Below are positions 8,321-14,988 of a stretch of 15,637 nt of DNA, piece after piece. Within the stretch, counting starts at the first letter, position 1. Each line of letters starts with the position of its first letter. The stretch is from the NCBI GenBank assembly GCA_047618505.1, contig JBLHLB010000059.1, positions 1 through 15,637 of the forward strand, read 5' to 3'. Under the pieces are notes generated by a model, which was not told the origin of the DNA, made no database searches, and was given only the letters and a program-made list of their open reading frames with translations. The stretch comes from JBLHLB01 sp047618505 (GTDB taxonomy: Bacteria; Planctomycetota; UBA1135; GCA-002686595). The translations under genes and the position numbers were made by a program.

Positions 8321-9022
8321 GACTAGTGGAGGGCTCTCCCATGGTCTCTCCCTTCTCCATGGCGGTCGGCGCTCAGATTCTTGATGTGCGGCGACCTGTG
8401 ACCGATCGAGCGGCGTCGAACATAGGGAAGTGATGGATCGCCGACGCTGTCCTCCTTTCGCGCTGGGTCATCGTTCGCAAGCGCTCGCCTGTATGGTTCA
8501 ATTCCGCCCACCCCCCCCTGTCGGCACTACAGATCGGACCAGAAATGGCCGGAGAAATCTGGGGCTCCACAGATCCGTAGGGGCTAGCTGGATCGCAGCG
8601 ATCGCTCGCCAATGAGACGAACACTTGGCTACGGAAGATCCCGACCCGGCTAAGTGGTCCCAGTGGAGTCGCGGTTGAAGCGGAGGGGGCCGTATGGGCT
8701 CGCCGGGGACTAAGGTCCAGTCAGGGTCCAGCGAGTCGACTCTTCGAACCACCGATGGGGGTCGCAAGTGTGGGTCTGGAATAGGCAGGGGCGAGTCTTG
8801 ATTCAATCACAGGTCGCGCTGGATTTCTTTCTGCTTTGCGCCTGTGCCAGGGCTGACGGTCGGCCCAGGTTAGACTGGCGCTTGTGGGTTACATTTGGTC
8901 TCGCCGTCTCCACCCCTGGATTCACTTGGTTCTCGCCGTACGCCCGTGGCCAACCCCGCGTTTTTTCCGGACCCACCCTGTTCGCATCGCGGCGGACAGA
9001 GGGATTGCGAATCACTACGACA
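8321..9022. other. Long divergent intergenic region, no gene recognised
   Basis: This stretch of about 700 bases lies between the divergent large lipoprotein gene (-) and the FG-GAP gene (+). Frames that run through it, including an in-frame extension of the FG-GAP gene up to GTG 8768, translate to composition-biased text with no recognisable motif or signal peptide. It holds a C8 run (8511-8518) and a short palindrome GCGATCGC (about 8598). It must contain the promoters of both flanking genes, but I could not pick convincing -35/-10 pairs. No tRNA fold was found. Confidence 0.5.
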
Positions 9023-10603
9023 ATGCTTAGACACATCGACTGCCCCCAACGATCGATACTGCTCCCCGCGTTTCTGTTGGCCGCCTTGGGCGCGACCGTT
9101 AGCAGTGCCCAACGCTGCAGCATGGAGGAGAGCTCGCGCTTTGACGCCGATCCCGCTATCGCTTTTAGGGGCGATGTCGCCGTGAGCGATGGTCGTGCCG
9201 CTGTTTCCACCGTGGATGGGAGCGGGCTTTCCGCAATTGACTTCTACGAGTTCGATGGCGTGCAGTGGGTCTTTGACTCACAGGTGAGCAGTAGTCTGCA
9301 TATCATCGGTCCTGTTGCACTGGACGGTGACTACGCGGTCGCCGGCATTCCCTACGACTCAACGATTTCCTTTCAGCAAGGGGCCGCGGTGCTCTTCTCC
9401 CGGTCGGGCGGGAGCTGGGCGGAGGTCGCCGTCCTTCGGGATCCAAACGGTAAGAACTGGGACAGGTTCGGTAGCGCCGTCGCGATGGACGGCGGAGTCT
9501 TGGCCGTTGGTTCTCCACAGGGAAACGGCGCGCTGGTCGATAGTGGTACTGCAGTCACCTTTCGATTTGATGGAGCCGCTTGGAACTACGAGGCGACGCT
9601 CTCCCCGTCTAATCTTGCTGCCTTCGACCAATTTGGTGGTTCATTGGATCTTGATGACGGGGTCATGGTCGTTGGTGCGGTCCACTTTGGCTCCGATCTC
9701 GGGGCCGCCTGGGTGTATCGATTCGACGGTGTTGGGTGGATAGGGGAACAACAGCTAGGTTCGGCCTCGTTGCTAGACTTCGATCTCTTCGGTGATGGCG
9801 TTTCCGTGGACGGCGATGTAATCGCAGTGGGTGCATCCAACTTCGATGATCCGATCAGCGGCTATGAAACCGGCGGCGTCTTCATCTTTCGCCACGACGG
9901 GGCATCCTGGAACGAGGAGGCCGACTTCCTTGCGAGTTCGCCCCGTAGCGCGGGCTTGTTTGGTGCTGAGCTTGATCTATTCGAAGGAGTGCTCGTTGTC
10001 GGTGAGCCGGCCCGGGCCGGTGGCACTAGGACAGGCAGCGCCTACATTTTTCAGGATCTTGGGGGAGGCCTTTGGCACGAATGGAGCACGCTCGTCGCTA
10101 GCGACTCCCAGAACAATGATTGGTTCGGTGCGGCCGTCGCCCTCGATGACGGCTGGGCCTGGATCGGGGCGCCCGGCGATGGCAACGCGGTCTACACCTA
10201 TCCCATCACTGCAATTGTCCCCGGCGTATCCGCCTGCAACGGAGCCGGTGTGAATCCGTCTAGCTACAGCAGCTCCTTGAACCCGATTCTGGGTACGACC
10301 TGGTCCGGCACAATCGATGCAACGGGGCACCCCGGGGCTGGGTTGACCTTCATCGTCGGGTACGACATGGCGAGCAGCGGATTGATCACACCCTACGGTG
10401 AGCTGCTTGTTGGCGTCGAAGTCCTGGGCGGCAACTTGATCTTCTCGTCCGTTGTCGCCAGCGGCGGGGGCAGCGCAGTCCACAGTTTAGCGATCCCAAG
10501 CGATCCAGGTTTGCAGGGCTTCCTGGTCTATTCCCAGGGGGTCATCCTCGGCGGCGCCGGGCCGGAACTCTGTAATGCCCTAGATCTTGTAGCTGGCATC
10601 TAA
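9023..10603 (+). CDS. Secreted FG-GAP seven-blade beta-propeller protein with C-terminal module
   Basis: The protein has 526 residues from ATG 9023, which is chosen because a clean signal peptide follows directly (ILLPAFLLAALGATVSSAQ, cleavage near residue 30). The longer frame from 8768 has no support. Residues about 45-395 hold seven FG-GAP-type repeats. Each starts with FG(S/G/D/A) and a strand such as AVAMDGGVLAVG, followed by a GxxxxFxxDGxxW hairpin; the first and last are incomplete, as in a propeller closed by its two ends. The repeats resemble integrin-alpha propellers, though full DxDxDG calcium loops are not obvious. The final 124 residues (403-526) are the LGTTW module, homologous to the end of the gene at 1-447. 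The protein is probably exported and used for binding or surface structure; no enzyme site is seen. No Shine-Dalgarno precedes the ATG. Confidence 0.85.
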   Translation: MLRHIDCPQRSILLPAFLLAALGATVSSAQRCSMEESSRFDADPAIAFRGDVAVSDGRAAVSTVDGSGLSAIDFYEFDGVQWVFDSQVSSSLHIIGPVALDGDYAVAGIPYDSTISFQQGAAVLFSRSGGSWAEVAVLRDPNGKNWDRFGSAVAMDGGVLAVGSPQGNGALVDSGTAVTFRFDGAAWNYEATLSPSNLAAFDQFGGSLDLDDGVMVVGAVHFGSDLGAAWVYRFDGVGWIGEQQLGSASLLDFDLFGDGVSVDGDVIAVGASNFDDPISGYETGGVFIFRHDGASWNEEADFLASSPRSAGLFGAELDLFEGVLVVGEPARAGGTRTGSAYIFQDLGGGLWHEWSTLVASDSQNNDWFGAAVALDDGWAWIGAPGDGNAVYTYPITAIVPGVSACNGAGVNPSSYSSSLNPILGTTWSGTIDATGHPGAGLTFIVGYDMASSGLITPYGELLVGVEVLGGNLIFSSVVASGGGSAVHSLAIPSDPGLQGFLVYSQGVILGGAGPELCNALDLVAGI

Positions 10604-10735
10604 GCGGCGTTGCGGCCGCGGCTTCCCGGGGGCAATTCGGTGGCGAGTGCGACGCGCCGCTCTTTCGAGGGATATCTGCGACCGTTTGGGGAGCAGGGGA
10701 CTCAAGCGGAGACACCGCAGCCCCCCCCGCTTCCA

Positions 10736-11341
10736 ATGAAACCGATCCTGCTCCTCTTGCTGCTCCCGCTCTCCGTCCCGTTCCAACAACAGGGTGTTGG
10801 CCGACTCGCCGAAACTTACCTGAAGGAAGTCATTGTCGCGCGGAATGTGGAGCGCTGCTCCGAGCTGTGCTCTGAGGACGTGCGCTGGGTGGACCCCACC
10901 GCAGCCATTTGGGGCATCCCCCTCATGGACGGCCTCACTGGCCCGGAAATCATGGCCACGACCATGGCGGGCATGGGGCTGACCGACGTCAAGTTCGATA
11001 CCAGCCTGCGCTTCACTGCTGGCCGCTTCGCTTGCCTCTTTGGTGGTTTCACAGGCAAGGGAATGGGGAGCGAAATGAAGGACATGCCGTTCATGACAGT
11101 GATCGAGGCCAAGGAGGGGCGCATCACGGGGCACACGGACTTTGGCGACTACGACATGCTCTTGCCCCAGGCTAATCGCACGGTGGAGGTCGTGGAGGGG
11201 GAAGACTCGGCCCTTGTCGGAATCTCCAATGACTACCTGAAGGCCTACGCCGACAGCGACTTCGGGGCCATGGAAGGGATGCTCGCCGAGAACGCCACCT
11301 TCCAGGATCCCACGGCCAGCGCGGTTGGCGGTGGCAGGTAG
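10736..11341 (+). CDS. Secreted SnoaL/NTF2-like protein, second domain cut short
   Basis: ATG 10736 opens a 201-residue protein with a signal peptide (MKPILLLLLLPLSVPFQQQ). The in-frame extension upstream to 10610 is Pro/Arg-rich and not credible. Residues about 22-145 form one NTF2-like/SnoaL domain (YLKEVIVARNVERCSELC, WVDPTAAIWG, then an EAKEGRITGHTDFGDYDMLL end). A second domain begins at about residue 163 (NDYLKAYADSDFGAMEGML, ATFQDPTAS) but stops at TAG 11339. Beyond the TAG the same frame still reads HKGAGAIVAQMW, which aligns with the helix after DPTA in domain 1, so the stop is probably a point mutation in a longer gene that is itself cut a few codons later. Similar folds serve as small-molecule enzymes or binding domains; no substrate can be named. 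A C8 run ends 7 bases before the ATG. Confidence 0.7.
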   Translation: MKPILLLLLLPLSVPFQQQGVGRLAETYLKEVIVARNVERCSELCSEDVRWVDPTAAIWGIPLMDGLTGPEIMATTMAGMGLTDVKFDTSLRFTAGRFACLFGGFTGKGMGSEMKDMPFMTVIEAKEGRITGHTDFGDYDMLLPQANRTVEVVEGEDSALVGISNDYLKAYADSDFGAMEGMLAENATFQDPTASAVGGGR

Positions 11342-11376
11342 CACAAGGGAGCCGGTGCGATCGTCGCCCAAATGTG

Positions 11377-11511
11377 GCGCGCCTCCGTGAGCTGCCCCTC
11401 GAGTCGCACTGCGCTGACCTCACGGATGCGCGCTGCTCGTAAAGCCTCCAATGCATGGCCTGCAACGACGATCCCGAAGTAGGCCAATACAATTGCCTGG
11501 GAGTGCAGACT
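11377..11511 (-). pseudogene. Fragment of a LytS-type sensor histidine kinase
   Basis: On the minus strand about 45 codons read LHSQAIVLAYFGIVVAGHAL, then EALRAARIREVSAVRLEGQLTEAR. This is the last membrane segment and the linker helix that directly precede the His-containing 'LRxQLxPHFLFNTLN' motif of LytS/YehU-family kinases (His_kinase domain). The sequence breaks off exactly before that motif and becomes low-quality text (HIWATIAPAPLCYLPPP) antisense to the SnoaL gene. There is no start, no phosphoacceptor and no ATPase domain, so this is a relic. Family recognition rests on the pattern of the linker helix and is fairly but not fully sure. Confidence 0.55.
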
Positions 11512-11818
11512 CCAAAGCGTGTGCGCTTGAGAACAAGGGCTGCACAACGATGTCGAGATCATCGCACAGACCATAGTTCATGTAGAGCCCCATGGTGGCG
11601 CGGTCGACGTCGCTGAAGTTGCCAGTCGTGATCTCTTCCTCAAAGGTCGAGGAGGAATAACTCAGGGCGACCACCAATCCGCCGCGACCGCGGAGGTAGC
11701 CATTCTCCCCCTGGGCGGAGTGACTTGAGGCGGTGAAGAGGAGCGCAGTGAAAAACAGGACAGAAGACGACAGTAGCGCACGAAGCGGCAGCTGCCGGAT
11801 CGAGAATCCAAGGTGCAT
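11420..11818 (-). pseudogene. Truncated outer-membrane beta-barrel protein, N-terminal part
   Basis: ATG 11818 starts a frame with a signal peptide (LSSSVLFFTALLFTASSHSAQG) and then strands typical of an outer-membrane barrel of the 'MetA-pathway/transporter' type: GYLRGRGGLVVALSYSSSTF, ATMGLYMNYGLCDDLDIVVQP. Similarity to such barrels appears to end near position 11525. After this the frame reads a Cys/Arg-rich tail to the stop at 11420, overlapping the LytS-kinase fragment in another frame. A full barrel would need about 250-300 residues, and only about 98 credible residues remain. It is therefore a 5' fragment, most likely inactive. The exact barrel family is uncertain. Confidence 0.6.
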
Positions 11819-12145
11819 GGGATGCATGGGGAGCGGGCCCACGGTCCGGCGAGCACTGGGCTGCATCGCATGGGGAACGTGAAGGCGGGGTGAGTGTCGT
11901 GGGCGCGCCAAGGCAACCAACCATCTGTCGTCTGTCATCCGAACGGAAGGAGCTTTCCTGCTCGGTGGGTGTACCTACGCTCGCCCCCACTGTTACCGAT
12001 CAATCCGCCCGTCCATACGGAACCTCTACGCTAGGGAGGGAGGGGACCCAATGGGTGGGCAATCACCCTGGAACGCAAGAAGGGCACTGCCCCGGAGGAT
12101 CACCCCGTTGCAGTGCCCTTAATCGAGCGTTCTAGGACGAGATCG
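11819..12145. other. Intergenic region without gene
   Basis: This stretch of 327 bases lies between the start of the truncated barrel gene and the end of the MscS gene, both on the minus strand. Apart from the hairpin at 12080-12120 nothing is recognised. Frames through it give no signal peptide or family motif. Confidence 0.5.
12080..12120 (-). terminator. Perfect 11-bp inverted repeat behind mscS
   Basis: AAGGGCACTGC (12080-12090) and GCAGTGCCCTT (12110-12120) are perfect inverted copies around a 19-base loop that itself contains CCCGG/CCGGG-like pairing. On the minus strand the repeat starts 26 bases after the MscS stop, and the arm ends in CCCTTCTTG. This is a good candidate intrinsic terminator for mscS. 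It could act in both directions, since the arms begin with A and end with T. Confidence 0.7.
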
Positions 12146-13072
12146 CTAGGAAGCGTCCTGGTGAACGTGCACATCGGTTTGTGGGAAGGGAATCGAAATC
12201 CCAGCCGCGTCGAAGCGCAGCTTGACGGTCTCCGTCAGGTCGAAGAGAACGCCCCAGTAGTCTGAAGACTTAACCCAGGGACGGCAGACGAAGTTGACGC
12301 TGGAGTCCGCCAATTCGGAGACGGCGATGGTTACTTCCGGATCCTTGAGGATCAGGGGATGCTCGTTGACGATCGTGTGCAGGAGTTCCTTGGCCTGCTT
12401 GAGGTCGTCGTCATAGCCGATGCCGAAGACGAGATCGACGCGGCGTGTGTCGTGGGCTGAGTAGTTGGTAATGTTTCCGCCGGTGACATTGTTGTTGGGC
12501 ACGATGATGCGCTTGTTGTCCCCGGTCTTCATGATCGTTGAGAAGATTCCGATCTCCAGCACGACCCCTGAAGTGCCGCCCGCTTCGATGAAGTCGCCAA
12601 CTTTGATCGGGCGGAACAACATCAGCATGACGCCGGCGGCGAAGTTGCCGAGGGAGCCCTGCAGGGCCATGCCGACGGCGAAGCCAGCGGCGGCAAGAAT
12701 GGCGGCGAAGCCCGTCGTTTCAACACCAAGTTGGTCCAGGGCCGCGATGACGACCATGACCATCAGCAGCATGAATACGATGCTGCTAAGGAACTGTGCG
12801 AGGGTCTCGTCCGCCTTCTTGGTCAGGATCTTGCGAACCATCTTCGAGACGATGCGAGCGACCATGCGTCCGATGATGAAAATCGCGGCTGCGAGGGCGA
12901 CCTTGATGACAATGGGAATGGCATCGGCCATCAGCTTTTCTGGATCGGTCACATAGTCGTTGACCGTATCCATGAAGGAGCTAGCGGGGATATTAGAATT
13001 GGAGCCTTCGGCCCCAGATTCGGGTCCGGAGTCGACCCCGTTCTGGATGAGTGTCCTAAGAGCGATGAGCAT
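12146..13072 (-). CDS. mscS: Small-conductance mechanosensitive channel MscS
   Basis: The protein has 308 residues from ATG 13072; an in-frame ATG at 12973 would give a 275-residue form closer in size to E. coli MscS (286). Three membrane segments lie at about 50-70, 96-113 and 121-150. The third is the pore helix, with GFAVGMALQGSLGNFAAGVM and LFRPIKVGD, as in MscS ([20 protein letters not shown], MFRPF). The beta domain (FSTIMKTGDNKRIIVPNNNV) and the C-terminal alpha/beta domain ending DAAGISIPFPQTDVHV also match. It is an inner-membrane, tension-gated channel that releases solutes on osmotic downshock. The N-terminal 30 residues before the 'MDTVNDYV' segment are Gly/Ser-rich and unlike E. 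coli, which favours either the inner start or a divergent periplasmic tail. It is transcribed alone, divergent from the VOC gene, and ends at a strong hairpin. Confidence 0.93.
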   Translation of the reverse strand: MLIALRTLIQNGVDSGPESGAEGSNSNIPASSFMDTVNDYVTDPEKLMADAIPIVIKVALAAAIFIIGRMVARIVSKMVRKILTKKADETLAQFLSSIVFMLLMVMVVIAALDQLGVETTGFAAILAAAGFAVGMALQGSLGNFAAGVMLMLFRPIKVGDFIEAGGTSGVVLEIGIFSTIMKTGDNKRIIVPNNNVTGGNITNYSAHDTRRVDLVFGIGYDDDLKQAKELLHTIVNEHPLILKDPEVTIAVSELADSSVNFVCRPWVKSSDYWGVLFDLTETVKLRFDAAGISIPFPQTDVHVHQDAS

Positions 13073-13331
13073 GGCGGAGATCCAAAGTGTCTGTCCCTTT
13101 GGGGCTTGTTGGGAAGGTGAGCAGAAGTACGGCAATGGGGGGCATAGCATGTCTGCTGGCCCTCCGCCACGCGCTTAGTCGAACACGGGAGGGGCTAATT
13201 TGTGCGAATATATTGGCGGTACGGATTCAGGTTTTAGCCGCCGCGAGTGGATTCCCTGCGTGGCGGCGGGAAGCATTGTTCCGTGTCGTCAATAAGCCTG
13301 TACGATCTCGCATTTGTACGTCCCCGAAGCC

Positions 13332-13335
13332 GGAG
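13332..13335 (+). promoter_or_regulatory. Shine-Dalgarno GGAG of the VOC gene
   Basis: GGAG lies 6 bases before ATG 13342. It is one of the few clear ribosome binding sites in the window. Together with the signal peptide that follows, it fixes the start and excludes the longer frame from 13087. Confidence 0.6.
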
Positions 13336-13341
13336 CAAGCC

Positions 13342-13899
13342 ATGAGTTCAGTCCTTAATCCCCTCGCCTTCCTTGTCCTCGCAGGCGCCCTCGTCGCGCC
13401 CCTAATCCAAGAAGAATCCGTCGCGGCGGAAGAGCCGGGTGCCTTCTCACGGACGACGATTGACGTCGGCATGGTGGTCAGCGATCTCGATGCCGCCGCC
13501 AAGTTCTACGGAGAGACCCTGGGCTTCTCAGAGGCGAGCGGATTCTCCGTCGGAGCCGAGTTCTGCAGCGACGCAGGGCTGACCGATGCCAGGCCCCTGA
13601 CCATCCGCGTCTTCGCCTTGGGCAGCGGCGACGATGCGACCAAGGTCAAGCTCATGCAGCGCGCGGACGGCGATCCCAAACAGAGTGACAACTCCTTTAT
13701 TGATAGCCAGCTTGGGCTGAGCTACCTGACGGTCTTTGTCAGCAACCTGAACGACTCAATCAAGCGCCTCGCCGCGGCAAACGTTCCGATCCTCGGCAAG
13801 GGTCCCGTCGCCCTCGGCGCCGATGCCAGCTCCCCCCAGCTGATCCTCGTTCGTGACCCCGACGGCAACCTCATCGAGCTCATCGGCCCGAGATTGTAA
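13342..13899 (+). CDS. Exported VOC (glyoxalase/bleomycin-resistance fold) protein
   Basis: The protein has 185 residues and is preceded by GGAG. Residues 1-29 look like a signal peptide (LNPLAFLVLAGALVAPLIQ, then an acidic stretch). The rest is one VOC domain of paired beta-alpha-beta-beta-beta units: DVGMVVSDLDAAAKFYGETLGF (41-62), TKVKLMQR, then LSYLTVFVSNLNDSIKRLAA (126-145) and LVRDPDGNLIELIGP (169-183). In metal-dependent VOC enzymes His residues usually sit at the starts of the first and fifth strands. Here these places hold Asp41 and Ser127/Tyr128, while the final Glu179 is kept, so metal binding is unsure and a binding-only role is possible. An exported VOC protein is unusual in most bacteria, but Planctomycetota and relatives do carry them. 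It is a single gene, divergent from mscS and convergent with the YheU gene. Confidence 0.82.
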   Translation: MSSVLNPLAFLVLAGALVAPLIQEESVAAEEPGAFSRTTIDVGMVVSDLDAAAKFYGETLGFSEASGFSVGAEFCSDAGLTDARPLTIRVFALGSGDDATKVKLMQRADGDPKQSDNSFIDSQLGLSYLTVFVSNLNDSIKRLAAANVPILGKGPVALGADASSPQLILVRDPDGNLIELIGPRL

Positions 13900-13945
13900 T
13901 CGACGGCGGTCGCAGCCCATTCCGTACCTACACCATCGCCCTCAG

Positions 13946-14182
13946 TTACTGATCTGAGCCGGTGGGAAGGATGTTGCAGGTGCGCGTCGTTTCATCGAAC
14001 CACAGCTCGACTTCGCCGCGGGCGAGGAGAGCTGTGACCTGTTCAATGCTCTTCTCGGCTTCGGTTGTCTCGGTTCCATCGCGGGTGACAAACTCCTCGA
14101 TCACCGTGCGCAGCGCTGAGGGGCTGAGTTGGTCGCTGGGGATGCGCACACCGCGCTGCTCGTTCGTGGGTTCGTCCGACAT
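13946..14182 (-). CDS. yheU: YheU-family (UPF0270) small protein
   Basis: The protein has 78 residues. The stretch from IPSDQLSPSALRTVIEEFV, then RDGTETTEAEKSIEQVTALL and LARGEVELWFDE to CNILP follows the E. coli YheU pattern (IPWQDLSPETLENLIESFV, REGTDY, EQKVADVKRQL, CGEAVLVW, NIMP). It is a cytosolic protein of unknown function. Its ATG shares one base with the TAA of the LolA-like gene (TAATG), so the two are translationally coupled. The residues TETTEAE replace the usual TDYGE-E motif. The Met start and length both fit the family (about 72-80). Confidence 0.75.
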   Translation of the reverse strand: MSDEPTNEQRGVRIPSDQLSPSALRTVIEEFVTRDGTETTEAEKSIEQVTALLARGEVELWFDETTRTCNILPTGSDQ

Positions 14183-14988
14183 TATTCGGCCTTGATGCGA
14201 TGGACCAAGAGGTGCACATCGTCGGGGAGTTCTGCGGCGAAGAGCCCATCAATGTCTTCTAGTTCTGCGTTGAGCAAAATATTTGACAGCGCCAGATTCA
14301 CCGCATAGCCCTCGCGGTCAACGTAGGAGACACTGATTGGAAGGGAGCGCGTCATGTCGATGCGCAGGACAACATTGTCAACATGACGACGCGCCTTCGC
14401 GTCCCTGGGGCGCAGGGTTAGGACCGCAACTGTCGCATCCCCCTCGGTCGTGCCCTTGGCGCGAACCTCCCCGTAGGCGATCAGGGCAAAGGACGTGAAG
14501 AGCGCCTTGACCTCGGGCCGGAAGGCGCCAAGCAAGGCGTTGCCCGCGTGCTCGCCTTCAAATAGAAAGCGTTCCGCAGTCTTCTCGTCGGGGCGATGGA
14601 CCTGGTAACTGTCCGCCGCCATGCGGATGTTCGCGCGGTGGGGACTTGCCACTTGGAACAGAAGGCAGGCGGGTTGCGTCCGCTGGAAGAGGCGCCCCTT
14701 CGACTTCAGGGGCTCGATGAGGAGGGGCGAGGTCCGTTCCTGCGAATAGTCCGCCCCCATGATCGTGACGTCCTTGAGACGCTTGGTGACGCGGTCGATG
14801 ACCTTGGTCGCCTTCTCCTTCTGGGCCGCGTCCACCTCCACCAGTGCCTCGTCTTGCGCCGCCGCCGGCTCTGATTCCTGCTCCGCAGCGAGGGGACCGA
14901 AGGACGCTAAGCCAAGGAAGCAGATGACCGCTAGGGAGGCGCTCTGGATCGTTGTCAGAGCACGCGGCCCCCTGGGTGTGAACTTCAT
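14182..14988 (-). CDS. LolA-like outer-membrane lipoprotein/lipid carrier
   Basis: The protein has 268 residues with a signal peptide (SLAVICFLGLASFGPLAA, cut near residue 35) and an acidic linker to about 55. A LolA-type fold follows: 'LKDVTIMGADYSQERTSPLL' (71-90) and 'EPLKSKGRLF' (92-101), equivalent to the F-x-Q and 'plxSsGxlxfxrP' strands of LolA, then a series of beta strands (QVASPHRANIRMAADSYQVH, DATVAVLTLRP, VVLRIDMTRSLPISVSYVDR). It is a periplasmic half-barrel that carries a lipid or lipoprotein. Classical LolA is about 200 residues; the extra N-terminal linker is unusual. It overlaps the MMPL gene by ATGA (14985-14988) and the YheU gene by TAATG. LolA-like plus MMPL pairs also occur in aryl-polyene and other lipid export clusters, so a specialised cargo is more likely than general lipoprotein sorting. 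Confidence 0.78.
   Translation of the reverse strand: MKFTPRGPRALTTIQSASLAVICFLGLASFGPLAAEQESEPAAAQDEALVEVDAAQKEKATKVIDRVTKRLKDVTIMGADYSQERTSPLLIEPLKSKGRLFQRTQPACLLFQVASPHRANIRMAADSYQVHRPDEKTAERFLFEGEHAGNALLGAFRPEVKALFTSFALIAYGEVRAKGTTEGDATVAVLTLRPRDAKARRHVDNVVLRIDMTRSLPISVSYVDREGYAVNLALSNILLNAELEDIDGLFAAELPDDVHLLVHRIKAE

Noticed and set aside
8700..8770. tRNA-like T-loop text (TTCGAAC) near 8743
   Set aside because: No acceptor, D or anticodon stem could be formed around it.
8768..9022. N-terminal extension of the FG-GAP gene from GTG 8768
   Set aside because: The extension has no motif, and it would bury a clean signal peptide that starts at ATG 9023.
10610..10735. N-terminal extension of the SnoaL gene
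   Set aside because: It is Arg/Pro-rich and precedes a perfect secretion signal starting at ATG 10736.
13190..13320. Candidate -10 (TATATT) and repeated GTACG between mscS and the VOC gene
   Set aside because: The AT-rich box has no good partner at 16-18 bases, and the 5-base repeat is too short to call an operator.
13087..13341. N-terminal extension of the VOC gene
   Set aside because: GGAG and a signal peptide fix the start at 13342; the extension overlaps the region upstream of mscS.
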